The notes below the pieces were generated by a model. It was not told the origin of the DNA and did not search any database. It was given only the letters and a program-made list of their open reading frames with translations. This document shows, piece after piece, positions 1-7,818 of a DNA stretch of 64,000 nucleotides. The position numbers and the translations under genes are program-made. This DNA comes from Rhizobium sp. AQ_MP. Lineage in GTDB: Bacteria; Pseudomonadota; Alphaproteobacteria; Rhizobiales; Rhizobiaceae. The stretch spans positions 1 to 64,000 of the forward strand of contig NZ_JACJVI010000008.1 of NCBI RefSeq assembly GCF_014237835.1, written 5' to 3'. Numbering within the stretch: the stretch's first letter is position 1; each line of letters begins with the position of its first letter.

Positions 1-77
1 AGATCGGGGCTGATCGGCAGTGTTAGTGTCGCGTTTCTAAGTGGCTAGTGAGCACGCGTCTCTAACCAGCTTTGACA
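1..77. mobile_element. Possible end of an insertion sequence, or contig-edge foreign sequence
   Basis: The dusB reading frame loses its family sequence exactly here. Read on the minus strand, the foreign part begins TGTCAAAGC right after the AACGG of dusB. It holds an imperfect inverted repeat, 22-34 against 54-66 (11 of 13 matching), as transposase-binding ends often do. A start in TGT would fit an IS481-like end, but no transposase is in view. The alternative is an assembly artefact at a contig end. Confidence 0.3.
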
Positions 78-370
78 CCGTTGGCTTCGGCGATGACGGC
101 CGCTTCTGCAAGCCATTTTGCTTCGCGGCCGGCGAGCTGCACCATGTGCGGGGTCAGGCCCGCGCCCTTCAGACGCGTCCAGCTTTCTGCGGCATTGAAG
201 ACCAGTTCGCGGCTTGCCACCATTTCGGTCACAACAAGGCCGGCCCCGAAGCGGAAGGCCAGCTGACGGAACGGCAGATCGGTGACACCGGACATTGGCG
301 CAAGCACCACCCGGTTCCGGACGGGAACCGGGCCGATACTGAATGGCGTGTCCAAGGCGACAGAAACCAA
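62..370 (-). pseudogene. dusB: tRNA-dihydrouridine synthase DusB, N-terminal fragment, interrupted
   Basis: DusB reduces uridine to dihydrouridine in tRNA using FMN. The fragment shows the family's N-terminal FMN-barrel start (VLAPMSGVTDLPFR at about residues 22-35, then VTEMVAS and MVQLAGRE). Around codon 98 the family continues with ADIIDINMGCPAK, but here five unrelated codons and a TAG (62-64) follow. About 100 of roughly 330 residues remain, so the catalytic cysteine and the helical domain are missing. The start is a TTG at 370; I see no in-frame ATG upstream. In Rhizobiaceae this gene normally precedes ntrB-ntrC and stands divergent from ispDF, which matches the right-hand side. The loss is either an insertion or a contig end. 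Confidence 0.8.
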
Positions 371-544
371 CTGATTATCTTTCAGGCAAAGAATATATTT
401 GCACTATTTTTAGCCAGCCATTGATGGCTTGCCAAGAGGCAAAGGTCACGCATCGACAAAAATTCGGGCAAATGCTGGAAAAGGTCGTTTCGAGCCGATA
501 GAGCACGGTTGCGAAGGAAAGGTTGTCATGGACCAGGCGGGGCG

Positions 545-1753
545 ATGGAGCAAGAGCTGAGCGGAACAATCGGGATTGTCGTTGTTGCCGCTGGCCGCGG
601 CGAGCGCGCCGGCGCATCGGTCGACGGACCCAAGCAGTATCGGCGGATCGGCGGGAAGCCGGTCATCTGGCACACGCTGAAACTCTTTCTCGACTGGCCC
701 AAAAGTGGTCCTGTCGTCGTGGTCATTCATCCTGATGATCGCGCGCTTTTCGACGCGGCCGTTTCGGACCTGCCTGCAAGGCATGCGCTTCTGGTCGTCA
801 CCGGTGGCGCAACGCGACAGGAATCCGTGCTCCATGGCCTGAGGGCCCTGCGTGAGAGCAATATCGAATCCGTGATGATCCATGACGGCGTGCGACCGTT
901 TGCCGATCCGGCACTTCTCGATCGGATCGCGGAAGAGCTTGCGGCGGGCAAGCCAGCAGTTCTGCCAGCCGTTGCGGTGTCTGACACGCTCAAGCGGGCG
1001 GATGCGGGGAAGATCGTCACGGATACCGTGCCACGCAAGGACCTACATGCCGCGCAAACGCCGCAGAGTTTCCACTACCAGAGCATCCTGAGCGCCCATG
1101 AACGGGCAGCACGCGAGGCCGGATCCGACTTTACCGACGATGCCTCGATTGCCGAATGGGCCGGCATTCCGGTTCAGCTGGTCGAGGGATCGATCGACAA
1201 TGTCAAACTGACCGTGAAGAGGGATATCGCCATGGCCGACGAGAAACTGAGGGGCAACGCCCTGCCCGACGTTCGCACCGGAAACGGCTATGACGTGCAC
1301 CAGTTGGAGCCCGGCGATGGCGTGACCCTTTGCGGGATCTTCATTCCGCACGACCAGAAGCTCAAGGGGCATTCGGATGCGGATGTCGCGTTGCACGCGC
1401 TGACCGACGCGCTGCTGGCCACCTGCGGGGCCGGCGATATCGGCGACCATTTCCCGCCATCGGACATGCAATGGAAGGGCGCGCCATCACGGATCTTTTT
1501 GGAGCATGCGGCGAAGATCGTGCGCGACGCCGGCGGCACGATCATGAATGCCGATATTTCGCTCATTGCCGAAGCGCCTAAGGTTGGACCACATCGGCAG
1601 GCCATGCGGGAGAAGCTTTCGGAGATCCTTGGCATTTCGCTCGATCGCTGCTCGGTGAAGGCCACGACCAACGAGAAGATCGGCTTTGTCGGTCGCCGCG
1701 AGGGGATCGCGGCGATCGCCACGGCGACCGTCGTCTTCCAGGGAGCGGACTGA
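545..1753 (+). CDS. ispDF: Bifunctional IspD/IspF enzyme of the MEP isoprenoid pathway
   Basis: Catalyses two non-consecutive MEP steps: CTP transfer to methylerythritol 4-phosphate (IspD) and cyclisation to MEcPP (IspF). The N-terminal half (residues about 8-235) has the CTP-binding loop [23 protein letters not shown] and HDGVRPF. The C-terminal half (about 244-402) has the zinc-binding DVH of GNGYDVHQ and [15 protein letters not shown]. The fusion is typical of Alphaproteobacteria and the 402-residue length is normal. ATG 545 is chosen; an in-frame TTG at 509 would add 12 residues. A closer fit to a ribosome site (AAGGAAAGG at 513-521) precedes an out-of-frame ATG at 528 that opens only a 10-codon frame. 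The stop overlaps the next ATG (TGATG), so the genes are probably co-translated. Confidence 0.95.
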   Translation: MEQELSGTIGIVVVAAGRGERAGASVDGPKQYRRIGGKPVIWHTLKLFLDWPKSGPVVVVIHPDDRALFDAAVSDLPARHALLVVTGGATRQESVLHGLRALRESNIESVMIHDGVRPFADPALLDRIAEELAAGKPAVLPAVAVSDTLKRADAGKIVTDTVPRKDLHAAQTPQSFHYQSILSAHERAAREAGSDFTDDASIAEWAGIPVQLVEGSIDNVKLTVKRDIAMADEKLRGNALPDVRTGNGYDVHQLEPGDGVTLCGIFIPHDQKLKGHSDADVALHALTDALLATCGAGDIGDHFPPSDMQWKGAPSRIFLEHAAKIVRDAGGTIMNADISLIAEAPKVGPHRQAMREKLSEILGISLDRCSVKATTNEKIGFVGRREGIAAIATATVVFQGAD

Positions 1754-2259
1754 TGGGGCTTTATCCGGCGGATATCGAAGACAAGGCACAGGCGATCATT
1801 GCCGCCTATCGCGACCTAGGCTGGATGATCGCAACGGCTGAATCCTGCACGGGCGGATTGATCGCAGGCGCACTCACGGAGATCGCCGGTTCATCAGCGG
1901 TCGTCGACCGGGGTTTCGTCACCTATACCAACCAGGCGAAGATGGATCTGATCGGCGTGAGCGCCAAAACGCTAGAGGGTTTCGGGGCCGTCTCAAGGGA
2001 GACCGCGCTGCAGATGGCACATGGAGCGCTCATGCGTTCCGATGCCCAGGTGGCCGTTGCGGTGACGGGCATTGCAGGGCCGGGCGGCGGCTCGCCGGAG
2101 AAACCGGTCGGGCTCGTGCATCTGGCGTTGAAGACCCGAAGCGGGCCGATCGATCACCGGGAGATGCGCTACGGTGATATTGGCCGTGATCAGGTCCGGC
2201 TTGCGACGCTTAGGACCGCACTGGACATGTTTCTCGCCGCGTGTCAGCCGCCGGCATAG
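1753..2259 (+). CDS. pncC: CinA C-terminal family nicotinamide-nucleotide amidase
   Basis: Deamidates nicotinamide mononucleotide to nicotinate mononucleotide in pyridine-nucleotide salvage. The 168-residue protein is the CinA C-terminal domain alone, without the N-terminal MoCF domain. Motifs seen are TAESCTGGLI (nucleophilic serine, about residues 26-35), FVTYTNQAK, GAVSRETA and AVTGIAGPGGGSPEKPVG. Its ATG overlaps the ispDF stop by one base. Its 3' end overlaps the convergent START-like gene by 16 bp. The CinA name suggests competence, but only the amidase activity can be inferred here. Confidence 0.9.
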   Translation: MGLYPADIEDKAQAIIAAYRDLGWMIATAESCTGGLIAGALTEIAGSSAVVDRGFVTYTNQAKMDLIGVSAKTLEGFGAVSRETALQMAHGALMRSDAQVAVAVTGIAGPGGGSPEKPVGLVHLALKTRSGPIDHREMRYGDIGRDQVRLATLRTALDMFLAACQPPA

Positions 2260-2696
2260 ATCTTGTCGGCCCGCTCCTCGAAGGCTTCCGAAAACATGCG
2301 GAAGGCGCGGTCGAACATAGAGCCCATCAGGGCGCCAAGGATACGGTTCTTGAACTCGTAGTCGATGTAGAAATGCACCGAGCAACCGCCCTCGCCTGCC
2401 TCTTCGAAGCGCCAGCGATTGTCGAGATATTTGAACGGGCCCTCGATGTATTTGACGTCGATGGCACGCTCGGCAGCCGTCAGCAGGACCTGGGTCGTGA
2501 ACGTCTCGCGGATCGCCTTGTAGCCTACCGTCATATCGGCCAGCAGCAGCTCCTTGCCGTCGCGTTCGCGGCGCGAGCGAATGGTCAGCGCTTCACAGAG
2601 CGGCAGGAATTCCGGGTAGCGCTCGATATCCGCGACAAGCGCGTACATGCGGTCGGGCGAGTGTTTGACGAGACGGCGGGTTTCGAACTGGGGCAT
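2244..2696 (-). CDS. START/COQ10-like polyketide cyclase family protein (RatA/YfjG type)
   Basis: A 150-residue helix-grip (SRPBCC/START-like) protein of the COQ10 family, which binds ubiquinone or its precursors and helps respiratory quinone function. Family signatures are the opening MPQFETRRLVKHSP, the segment VADIERYPEFLPLCEA, and KYIEGPFKYLDNRWRF in the middle. Homologues are often annotated as RatA toxins after E. coli YfjG, but no antitoxin partner is present and a quinone-binding role fits better. It lies convergent to pncC with a 16-bp overlap, and 9 bp downstream of the kinase gene 2706-3317 on the same strand. Confidence 0.85.
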   Translation of the reverse strand: MPQFETRRLVKHSPDRMYALVADIERYPEFLPLCEALTIRSRRERDGKELLLADMTVGYKAIRETFTTQVLLTAAERAIDVKYIEGPFKYLDNRWRFEEAGEGGCSVHFYIDYEFKNRILGALMGSMFDRAFRMFSEAFEERADKIYAGG

Positions 2697-2705
2697 GCCA
2701 GCGAC

Positions 2706-3317
2706 TTAATGAGGAAGCCCCGCAAGATCAAGCAGCTGCGCCATTTCGCCATGGGATTTCAGAATGACGACCGGTACATTCGGTCCGTGACGCTCGATTT
2801 CCTGGATGATGCGCGGGGCGAAGCGGCGCTCGAAGTTCCAGATGTAGGAGAGGAAATCGCGGTCGGGGAAGGGTTCGGGGCAGCCTTCCGCCATATCCGG
2901 TCTGACTGTACCTTTGTACCGCGCCACTCTTTTCGCAACGCCCAGAAGGCATCTCCATCTGGAAAGCCGCAGCCAAATGATGAGATCGGTGCGCGGCAGC
3001 CTGATGTCGAATGACGAAGAGCCGCTGCCATCAATTACCCAAGCTTCGCTGGTAACGAAAGCGCTCAATCGCGCACGTTGCTCCTCCCTGCCCCGCTCTT
3101 GCCACCCGGGCAGCCAGCGCACATCCCTGTCGATGGAGATGTACTGGAGACCGAGACCGCTTGCGAGTTTCTGCGAGAGAGTGCTTTTTCCGCCGCCGGA
3201 GGATCCGATGACGCAAATGCGACGCGCGTTGCGCAGGTGGTTTGCGGCTTCTTGAGCGATCGGAAGGTTACGCACTCGATCCCTCTCCCTCTCATGCAGT
3301 GCGCCAAGCTTTGACAT
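2706..3317 (-). CDS. P-loop nucleotide kinase-like protein (FlaR/adenylate kinase-related)
   Basis: A 203-residue protein with a Walker A motif GSSGGGKST near residue 38, then SQKLASGLGLQYISIDRD, WVIDGSGSS, and LIIWLRLSRWRCL, the layout of the FlaR-like subfamily of small kinases. Substrate unknown. The frame can be extended 25 codons upstream of ATG 3317, but that would run across the start region of the divergent parD, so the shorter start is preferred. The two divergent starts are 43 bp apart and probably share a promoter region. Confidence 0.75.
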   Translation of the reverse strand: MSKLGALHERERDRVRNLPIAQEAANHLRNARRICVIGSSGGGKSTLSQKLASGLGLQYISIDRDVRWLPGWQERGREEQRARLSAFVTSEAWVIDGSGSSSFDIRLPRTDLIIWLRLSRWRCLLGVAKRVARYKGTVRPDMAEGCPEPFPDRDFLSYIWNFERRFAPRIIQEIERHGPNVPVVILKSHGEMAQLLDLAGLPH

Positions 3318-3360
3318 TTTAGTCAGACGCGAGCAACATTCGGACACAGGAGACAGATGT

Positions 3361-3606
3361 ATGGCCAAGCTCAGCATTCGGCTGCCCGACAAGATGAAGC
3401 AGTTCGTCGACGATCAGGCCCAGGAGGGTCAGTTCGCCAACGAGGAGGCCTATATCCAGGACCTGATCACCCAGGACCAAGAGCGCCAGAGAGAGGTTGC
3501 CCGTGTCCAGGCAATTGTCGACGAGGGGATCGCCAGCGGCGAGAGCGATGAGAGCATGCAGGATATCCTCCACTCCCTGAAGGACCAACGGAGCAGATCT
3601 GCTTGA
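3361..3606 (+). CDS. parD: ParD-type ribbon-helix-helix antitoxin
   Basis: Antitoxin of a type II ParDE module: it binds its own promoter through an N-terminal RHH domain and wraps the toxin with its C-terminal tail. The 81-residue product begins MAKLSIRLPDKMKQFVDDQ, the RHH strand and first helix, followed by YIQDLITQDQERQREV and an acidic tail. The frame is intact. Its stop overlaps the TTG start of the toxin frame by 3 bases, the usual translational coupling. The partner is broken, so this gene may now act only as a repressor or a decoy. Confidence 0.85.
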   Translation: MAKLSIRLPDKMKQFVDDQAQEGQFANEEAYIQDLITQDQERQREVARVQAIVDEGIASGESDESMQDILHSLKDQRSRSA

Positions 3607-3917
3607 GCTATCGGCTCACCCGTCGAGCAGCGGAGGATGTCCGCAAGATCTATCGGCGCGGTGTTGAGACGTTCGGCGAGGCGCAGGCCGAGGCCTACCA
3701 TCTCCATCTCGTACACGTTTTCACTCTGATTGCCGAGAACCCTCGCATGGCGCGCGAACGTTGAGAAATCAGGCCACCCGTGCGCGTTCATCCCACCGGA
3801 TCACATCTGGTGATCTACAGCATCAAGCCCAACGGCGACGTCCTGATTATAGCAGTCCCGAACGCACGCGAAGATTGGCAGGACAATCTCGGTTACCCCG
3901 TCACGCCTTGGCGATAA
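3603..3917 (+). pseudogene. parE: ParE-type toxin interrupted by an in-frame TGA
   Basis: ParE toxins of the RelE/ParE fold inhibit DNA gyrase. From TTG 3603 the frame reads LSYRLTRRAAEDVRKIYRRG and reaches TGA at 3762-3764 (codon 54). It continues in the same frame with EIRPPVRVHPTGSHLVIYSI and NAREDW to TAA at 3915, 104 codons in total. Both halves match the family and no frameshift is needed, so one nonsense change explains the break. The 3' end overlaps convergent lipA by 17 bp. A sequencing error cannot be excluded. A downstream restart is unlikely to be toxic, since the N-terminal helices would be lost. Confidence 0.8.
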
Positions 3918-4893
3918 GCTTCTCTCGCGCCGCCTTCAACCGCGCAAAGTCATCGCCGGCATGGTGCGACGAGCGGGTCAGCGGGCTCGAGGACACCATC
4001 AGGAAGCCCTTGGTATAGGCGATGTCCTCGTAGGATTTGAACTCTTCCGGCGTGACGAAGCGCTCGACCTTGTGGTGCTTGCGGGTCGGCTGGAGATACT
4101 GGCCGATGGTCAGGAAATCGACGTCGGCGGAACGCAGGTCGTCCATCAGCTGCAGCACTTCGTTCCGCTCTTCGCCAAGGCCGACCATGATCCCCGACTT
4201 GGTAAACATGGTCGGGTCGAGTTCCTTGACCCGCTGCAGAAGACGGACGGAGTGGAAATAACGGGCACCCGGGCGAACCGTCAGATAGTTGCCCGGAACG
4301 GTTTCCATATTGTGGTTGAAGACGTCGGGCTTCGCGGCGACGACGCGCTCAAGCGCGCCCGGCTTCTTCAGGAAGTCGGGGGTGAGGATCTCGATCGTCG
4401 TTTCCGGCGATGCCTCGCGGATGGCCCAAATGACCTTCTCGAAATGTTCGGCGCCGCCATCAGCCAAGTCGTCACGGTCGACTGAGGTGATGACAACGTG
4501 CTGCAGTCCCATCTGGCGGACGGCCTTGGCGACGTTTGCGGGCTCTTCGAGATCGAGCGGGTTCGGCTTGCCGGTCGCGACATTGCAGAAGGCGCAGGCG
4601 CGGGTACAGATCTCACCCATGATCATGAAGGTCGCGTGCTTCTTGTCCCAGCACTCGCCGATATTCGGGCAGCCGGCCTCTTCGCAGACCGTCACCAGCT
4701 TGTGGGAGCGAACCAGCTCGCGGGTCTCGTGATAACCCTTTGATGTCGGCGCCTTGACGCGGATCCATTCCGGCTTGCGCAGCACTTCGGTGTCGGGCTT
4801 GTGGGCCTTTTCGGGGTGGCGGACGCGCTTTTCCTCGCCGGATGCCACGGGGGCAACGATCGGAAGATTGGTCCTGTCGAGAATGGTGACCAT
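3901..4893 (-). CDS. lipA: Lipoyl synthase
   Basis: Radical-SAM enzyme that inserts two sulfurs into octanoyl groups bound to the lipoyl domains of PdhB, PdhC and other 2-oxoacid dehydrogenases. The radical-SAM cluster motif is CTRACAFC, and the auxiliary cluster motif is [12 protein letters not shown]. Other signatures are [23 protein letters not shown] and the C-terminal [18 protein letters not shown] 4893 follows GGGACAGGG at a good distance; an in-frame TTG at 4899 would add two residues. It sits upstream of the lpdA-pdh block, whose E2 and E1-beta proteins are its substrates. Confidence 0.96.
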   Translation of the reverse strand: MVTILDRTNLPIVAPVASGEEKRVRHPEKAHKPDTEVLRKPEWIRVKAPTSKGYHETRELVRSHKLVTVCEEAGCPNIGECWDKKHATFMIMGEICTRACAFCNVATGKPNPLDLEEPANVAKAVRQMGLQHVVITSVDRDDLADGGAEHFEKVIWAIREASPETTIEILTPDFLKKPGALERVVAAKPDVFNHNMETVPGNYLTVRPGARYFHSVRLLQRVKELDPTMFTKSGIMVGLGEERNEVLQLMDDLRSADVDFLTIGQYLQPTRKHHKVERFVTPEEFKSYEDIAYTKGFLMVSSSPLTRSSHHAGDDFARLKAAREKLIAKA

Positions 4894-4935
4894 GGTCAAA
4901 ACCCTGTCCCGCCGCGTCTGCGGCCTAGTCGATTG

Positions 4936-5190
4936 TCAGCGCCGAACCAGCTTTGCGACGAAGAGCAGAATGCTGGCGCCCACGAAGCTGGTGATCAGGT
5001 AGCCGAGCCAGTCGCCTTCAACGAAGATGCCGAGCCGGCGGAAGATCGCGGCAGCGATCGCGGCACCGACAATGCCGATGATGATGTTCAAGATCACGCC
5101 AAAGCGCATGTCCATGAGCTTGCCGGCCAGCCAGCCTGCGAGACCGCCAAAGAAAATCGTCGCGATGATGCCCACTTCGAAACCAGCCAT
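4936..5190 (-). CDS. GlsB/YeaQ/YmgE family small membrane protein
   Basis: An 84-residue inner-membrane protein of the transglycosylase-associated (GlsB/YeaQ/YmgE) family, often stress-induced, with no settled biochemical role. Three hydrophobic segments are visible: residues about 5-25, 31-50 and 60-80. The glycine motif GGLAGWLAGKLM is typical of the family. It lies between lpdA and lipA on the same strand, with an AAAGGGG site before its start (5191-5200, minus strand). Confidence 0.85.
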   Translation of the reverse strand: MAGFEVGIIATIFFGGLAGWLAGKLMDMRFGVILNIIIGIVGAAIAAAIFRRLGIFVEGDWLGYLITSFVGASILLFVAKLVRR

Positions 5191-5266
5191 GTCGAGCCCC
5201 TTTCGGACCGTTCAGTTGGAACCTGCCGCTGATATAGGCGGCAGAGTTCTGTTTCACAACCGGACT

Positions 5267-6712
5267 TTAGGCGTTCAGCACCCGCCCATAGGCGTCGAGC
5301 ACGCTTTCCTTCATCATCTCCGACAGGGTCGGATGCGGGAAGATCGTGTGCATCAGCTCTTCTTCCGTCGTCTCGAGGTTCATTGCGACGACGAAGCCCT
5401 GGATGAGTTCGGTGACTTCCGCGCCGACCATGTGGGCGCCGAGCAGTTCACCGGTCTTCTTGTCGAAGATGGTCTTGATCATGCCCTGGTCTTCGCCGAG
5501 CGCGATGGCCTTGCCGTTGGCCGCAAAGGAATAGCGGCCGACGCGGATGTCGCGGCCCTCAGCCTTCGCCTTGGCTTCCGTCAGACCGACAGAGGCGACC
5601 TGCGGGTTGCAATAGGTGCAGCCCGGGATCTTCGCCTTGTCCATCGGATGCACGCCCGGCACACCGGCGATCTTCTCGATGCAGATGACGCCCTCATGCT
5701 CGGCCTTGTGGGCGAGCATCGGCGGGCCGGCGACGTCGCCGATCGCGTAGAGGCCGGGCACGTTCGTCTTGCCGTAGCCGTCGACGACGATGCAGCCGCG
5801 ATCGGTCTTCACGCCCAGCGCTTCGAGACCGAGGTTCTCGATATTGCCCTGGACGCCGACGGCGGAGATCAGGCGATCAGCGGTGATCGTCTGGACCTTG
5901 CCGTCCTTGGTCTCGACATGGGCGGTGATGGAGTTGGCACCCTTCTCGACCTTCGAGACCTTGGCTTCGGTGATGATCTTCAGGCCGCGCTTTTCCAGCT
6001 GCTTGCGGGCGAAGGTGGAGATTTCGACGTCCTCGACCGGCATGATGTTCGGCATCAGTTCGACGACGGTGACATCCACGCCCATGGAGCGATAGAAGGA
6101 GGCGAATTCGATGCCGATCGCGCCCGAGCCCATGACAACCAGCGACTTCGGCATGAAATCCGGCTTCATTGCCTCAAAATAGGTCCAGATCAGCTTGCCG
6201 TCCGGCTCGATGCCCGGAAGCGCACGCGGGCGGGCACCGGTCGCGACTATGATGTGCTTGGCGGTGTAGGTGCCCTCGCCCAGAACACCCTTCGGAACCG
6301 GGTTCTGCGGCTCGACGACGGGCTTTGTCATCTTGCCGACGACGATTTCGCCGGGCTTCGTCAGCTTGGCTTCGCCCCAGATGACGTCGATCTTGTTCTT
6401 CTTCATCAGGAAGGCGACGCCGCCGTTGAGGCGGGCTGACACGCCGCGCGAGCGGGCGACCACGTCCTTGACGTCGGCAGTCATCGTGCCGTTCAGCGTC
6501 AGACCGTAGGATTTGGCGTGGTTGGCATGGTCGAGGATCTCGGCCGAGCGCAGGAGAGCCTTGGTCGGGATGCAGCCCCAGTTGAGGCAGATGCCGCCCA
6601 GATGCTCGCGTTCGACGATCGCGGTTTTCAGGCCGAGCTGGGCCGCACGGATGGCGGTGACGTAACCGCCGGGGCCGGAGCCGATGATGATGACGTCGTA
6701 AGCATTCGACAT
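5267..6712 (-). CDS. lpdA: Dihydrolipoyl dehydrogenase (E3)
   Basis: FAD enzyme that reoxidises dihydrolipoyl groups of the pyruvate dehydrogenase complex with NAD+. The 481-residue protein has the N-terminal FAD loop IIIGSGPGG, the redox disulfide GGICLNWGCIPTKALL, an NAD-binding GSGAIGIEFA, the ATGARPRALPG signature, and the C-terminal interface HPHPTLSE-type motif (IFPHPTLSEMM). ATG 6712 is chosen over an in-frame start at 6724 because the family begins MSNxYDV. It lies downstream of the pdh genes on the same strand, separated by two small genes. Confidence 0.96.
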   Translation of the reverse strand: MSNAYDVIIIGSGPGGYVTAIRAAQLGLKTAIVEREHLGGICLNWGCIPTKALLRSAEILDHANHAKSYGLTLNGTMTADVKDVVARSRGVSARLNGGVAFLMKKNKIDVIWGEAKLTKPGEIVVGKMTKPVVEPQNPVPKGVLGEGTYTAKHIIVATGARPRALPGIEPDGKLIWTYFEAMKPDFMPKSLVVMGSGAIGIEFASFYRSMGVDVTVVELMPNIMPVEDVEISTFARKQLEKRGLKIITEAKVSKVEKGANSITAHVETKDGKVQTITADRLISAVGVQGNIENLGLEALGVKTDRGCIVVDGYGKTNVPGLYAIGDVAGPPMLAHKAEHEGVICIEKIAGVPGVHPMDKAKIPGCTYCNPQVASVGLTEAKAKAEGRDIRVGRYSFAANGKAIALGEDQGMIKTIFDKKTGELLGAHMVGAEVTELIQGFVVAMNLETTEEELMHTIFPHPTLSEMMKESVLDAYGRVLNA

Positions 6713-6787
6713 GGGCGCTTCCACTCCTCGGTTTCTTGCGAGCCCCCGCTCCAGCGGAGGCCCGTTTCGGGACTGGAAGCGAGACCC

Positions 6788-7054
6788 TCAGGCTGCGGGT
6801 GTCTCGGCCTCCGGTTCATGACGAACCAGCATCCCGTAGATTTCATCCTTGAGCTGCATCCGCTTCTTGCGCATTTCCACGACATGGAAGTCGTCTGCAG
6901 GCTCGACGTCTGTTTCGGCACGGTGGATGGCCCGATTCACCTCGTGATAGGTTTCGAACAATCTTGCGAAATGACCATCCGTTTCCTTCAGATGACGCAT
7001 CAGCGCGACGTGTTCCGGGAATTCCACTGCCAGTTCGTGCGGTGTGTTCGACAT
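6788..7054 (-). CDS. YdcH/DUF465 family small protein
   Basis: An 88-residue, charged, probably helical hairpin protein of the DUF465 (YdcH) family. The core HVALMRHLKETDGHFARLF and the later KRMQLKDEIYGML match the family pattern. Function unknown. ATG 7054 is preceded by GAAAGAGGAGAT. A perfect FNR/FixK-type palindrome lies about 60 bp upstream (7115-7128), which suggests induction at low oxygen. The gene could be read through into lpdA. Confidence 0.8.
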   Translation of the reverse strand: MSNTPHELAVEFPEHVALMRHLKETDGHFARLFETYHEVNRAIHRAETDVEPADDFHVVEMRKKRMQLKDEIYGMLVRHEPEAETPAA

Positions 7055-7114
7055 GATCCCATCTCCTCTTTCGGGGTTGATGGGCTCAGGTTAGACGCAG
7101 CGCACAAGACCTCC

Positions 7115-7128
7115 TTGATTTTGATCAA
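7115..7128. promoter_or_regulatory. FNR/FixK-type anaerobox
   Basis: The bases TTGAT-TTTG-ATCAA form a perfect match to the palindrome bound by FNR, FnrN and FixK regulators. It is centred about 67 bp upstream of the DUF465 start on the minus strand and lies outside coding sequence (between 7054 and 7165). Confidence 0.55.
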
Positions 7129-7164
7129 CGCGCCCCGACGGAGATTTCAGGCCGCGGTTTTTCT

Positions 7165-7803
7165 TCAAAGACCGAGCATCATCCGGACGATCGGCTCGAG
7201 GCCGCGTCCAATGGCGCGGGTGTTTTCGGCGTCCAGATGGATGCCATCCAGCGGCGTGGTTTCGGCAACCGATCCCGCGTCAAAGAAAGCACATCCCGAT
7301 TCGTCTGCTGCATCGCGGTACATACTGGCGAGCATGGCGCCTTCTTCCACCGAGTGGTTGAACATGGCGCCGAACACCGAATTGGCCGTCTCGCGGATCG
7401 CGGGCGGTGCGACGATCAGGATTCCGGGCTCCTCGAACTCAAAACCCCAGTCATGCTTCTGGACGAGTTTGACCAGTCGGTTCACGCCACTGGTCGCGCC
7501 GATTGCCGTTCCCTGGATGCCACGCTTGAGGTCGTTGGTCCCCAGCATGATGATCACGAGATCGATCGGCTTGTGCGTCGCAAGGATCGTCGGCAACAGC
7601 TTTGCGCCATTGCGTTCACAGTCACCCAGATGATCATCATAAGCCGTCGTGCGTCCGTTCAGGCCTTCGGCGATCACCCGGACACCGTGGCCGAGCGCCT
7701 TCTGCAAGACGCTTGTCCAGCGATCCTCGTGGGCATGCCGACCCAGGTTTACCGGGTCGTATCCCCATGTCAGGCTGTCGCCATAAGCGAGAACGGTCTT
7801 CAT
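7165..7803 (-). CDS. SGNH/GDSL hydrolase (arylesterase-like)
   Basis: A 212-residue esterase with SGNH fold. Block I is LAYGDSLTWGYDP with the nucleophile Ser10; block III is LGTNDLKRG with Asn90; block V is DGIHLDAEN with Asp186 and His189. It resembles rhizobial arylesterases acting on acetylated or aryl esters; the substrate cannot be told. No signal peptide is seen, so it is cytoplasmic. It begins 15 bp after the pdhC stop on the same strand, so it is probably the last gene of the pdh operon. Confidence 0.88.
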   Translation of the reverse strand: MKTVLAYGDSLTWGYDPVNLGRHAHEDRWTSVLQKALGHGVRVIAEGLNGRTTAYDDHLGDCERNGAKLLPTILATHKPIDLVIIMLGTNDLKRGIQGTAIGATSGVNRLVKLVQKHDWGFEFEEPGILIVAPPAIRETANSVFGAMFNHSVEEGAMLASMYRDAADESGCAFFDAGSVAETTPLDGIHLDAENTRAIGRGLEPIVRMMLGL

Positions 7804-7818
7804 CGCACCGCTCCCTGA

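Noticed and set aside
1-7. AGATCGG at the window start looks like the first bases of a common sequencing adapter
   Set aside because: Only seven bases match and the following bases differ, so it does not prove adapter contamination.
2244-2696. Calling the START-like protein a RatA toxin
   Set aside because: The name comes from a contested E. coli study; no antitoxin partner is present, and COQ10-like quinone binding fits the family better.
5027-6439. A 470-codon plus-strand frame opposite lpdA
   Set aside because: Antisense shadow; its sequence is rich in Asp, His and Arg as typical of reversed GC-rich codons.
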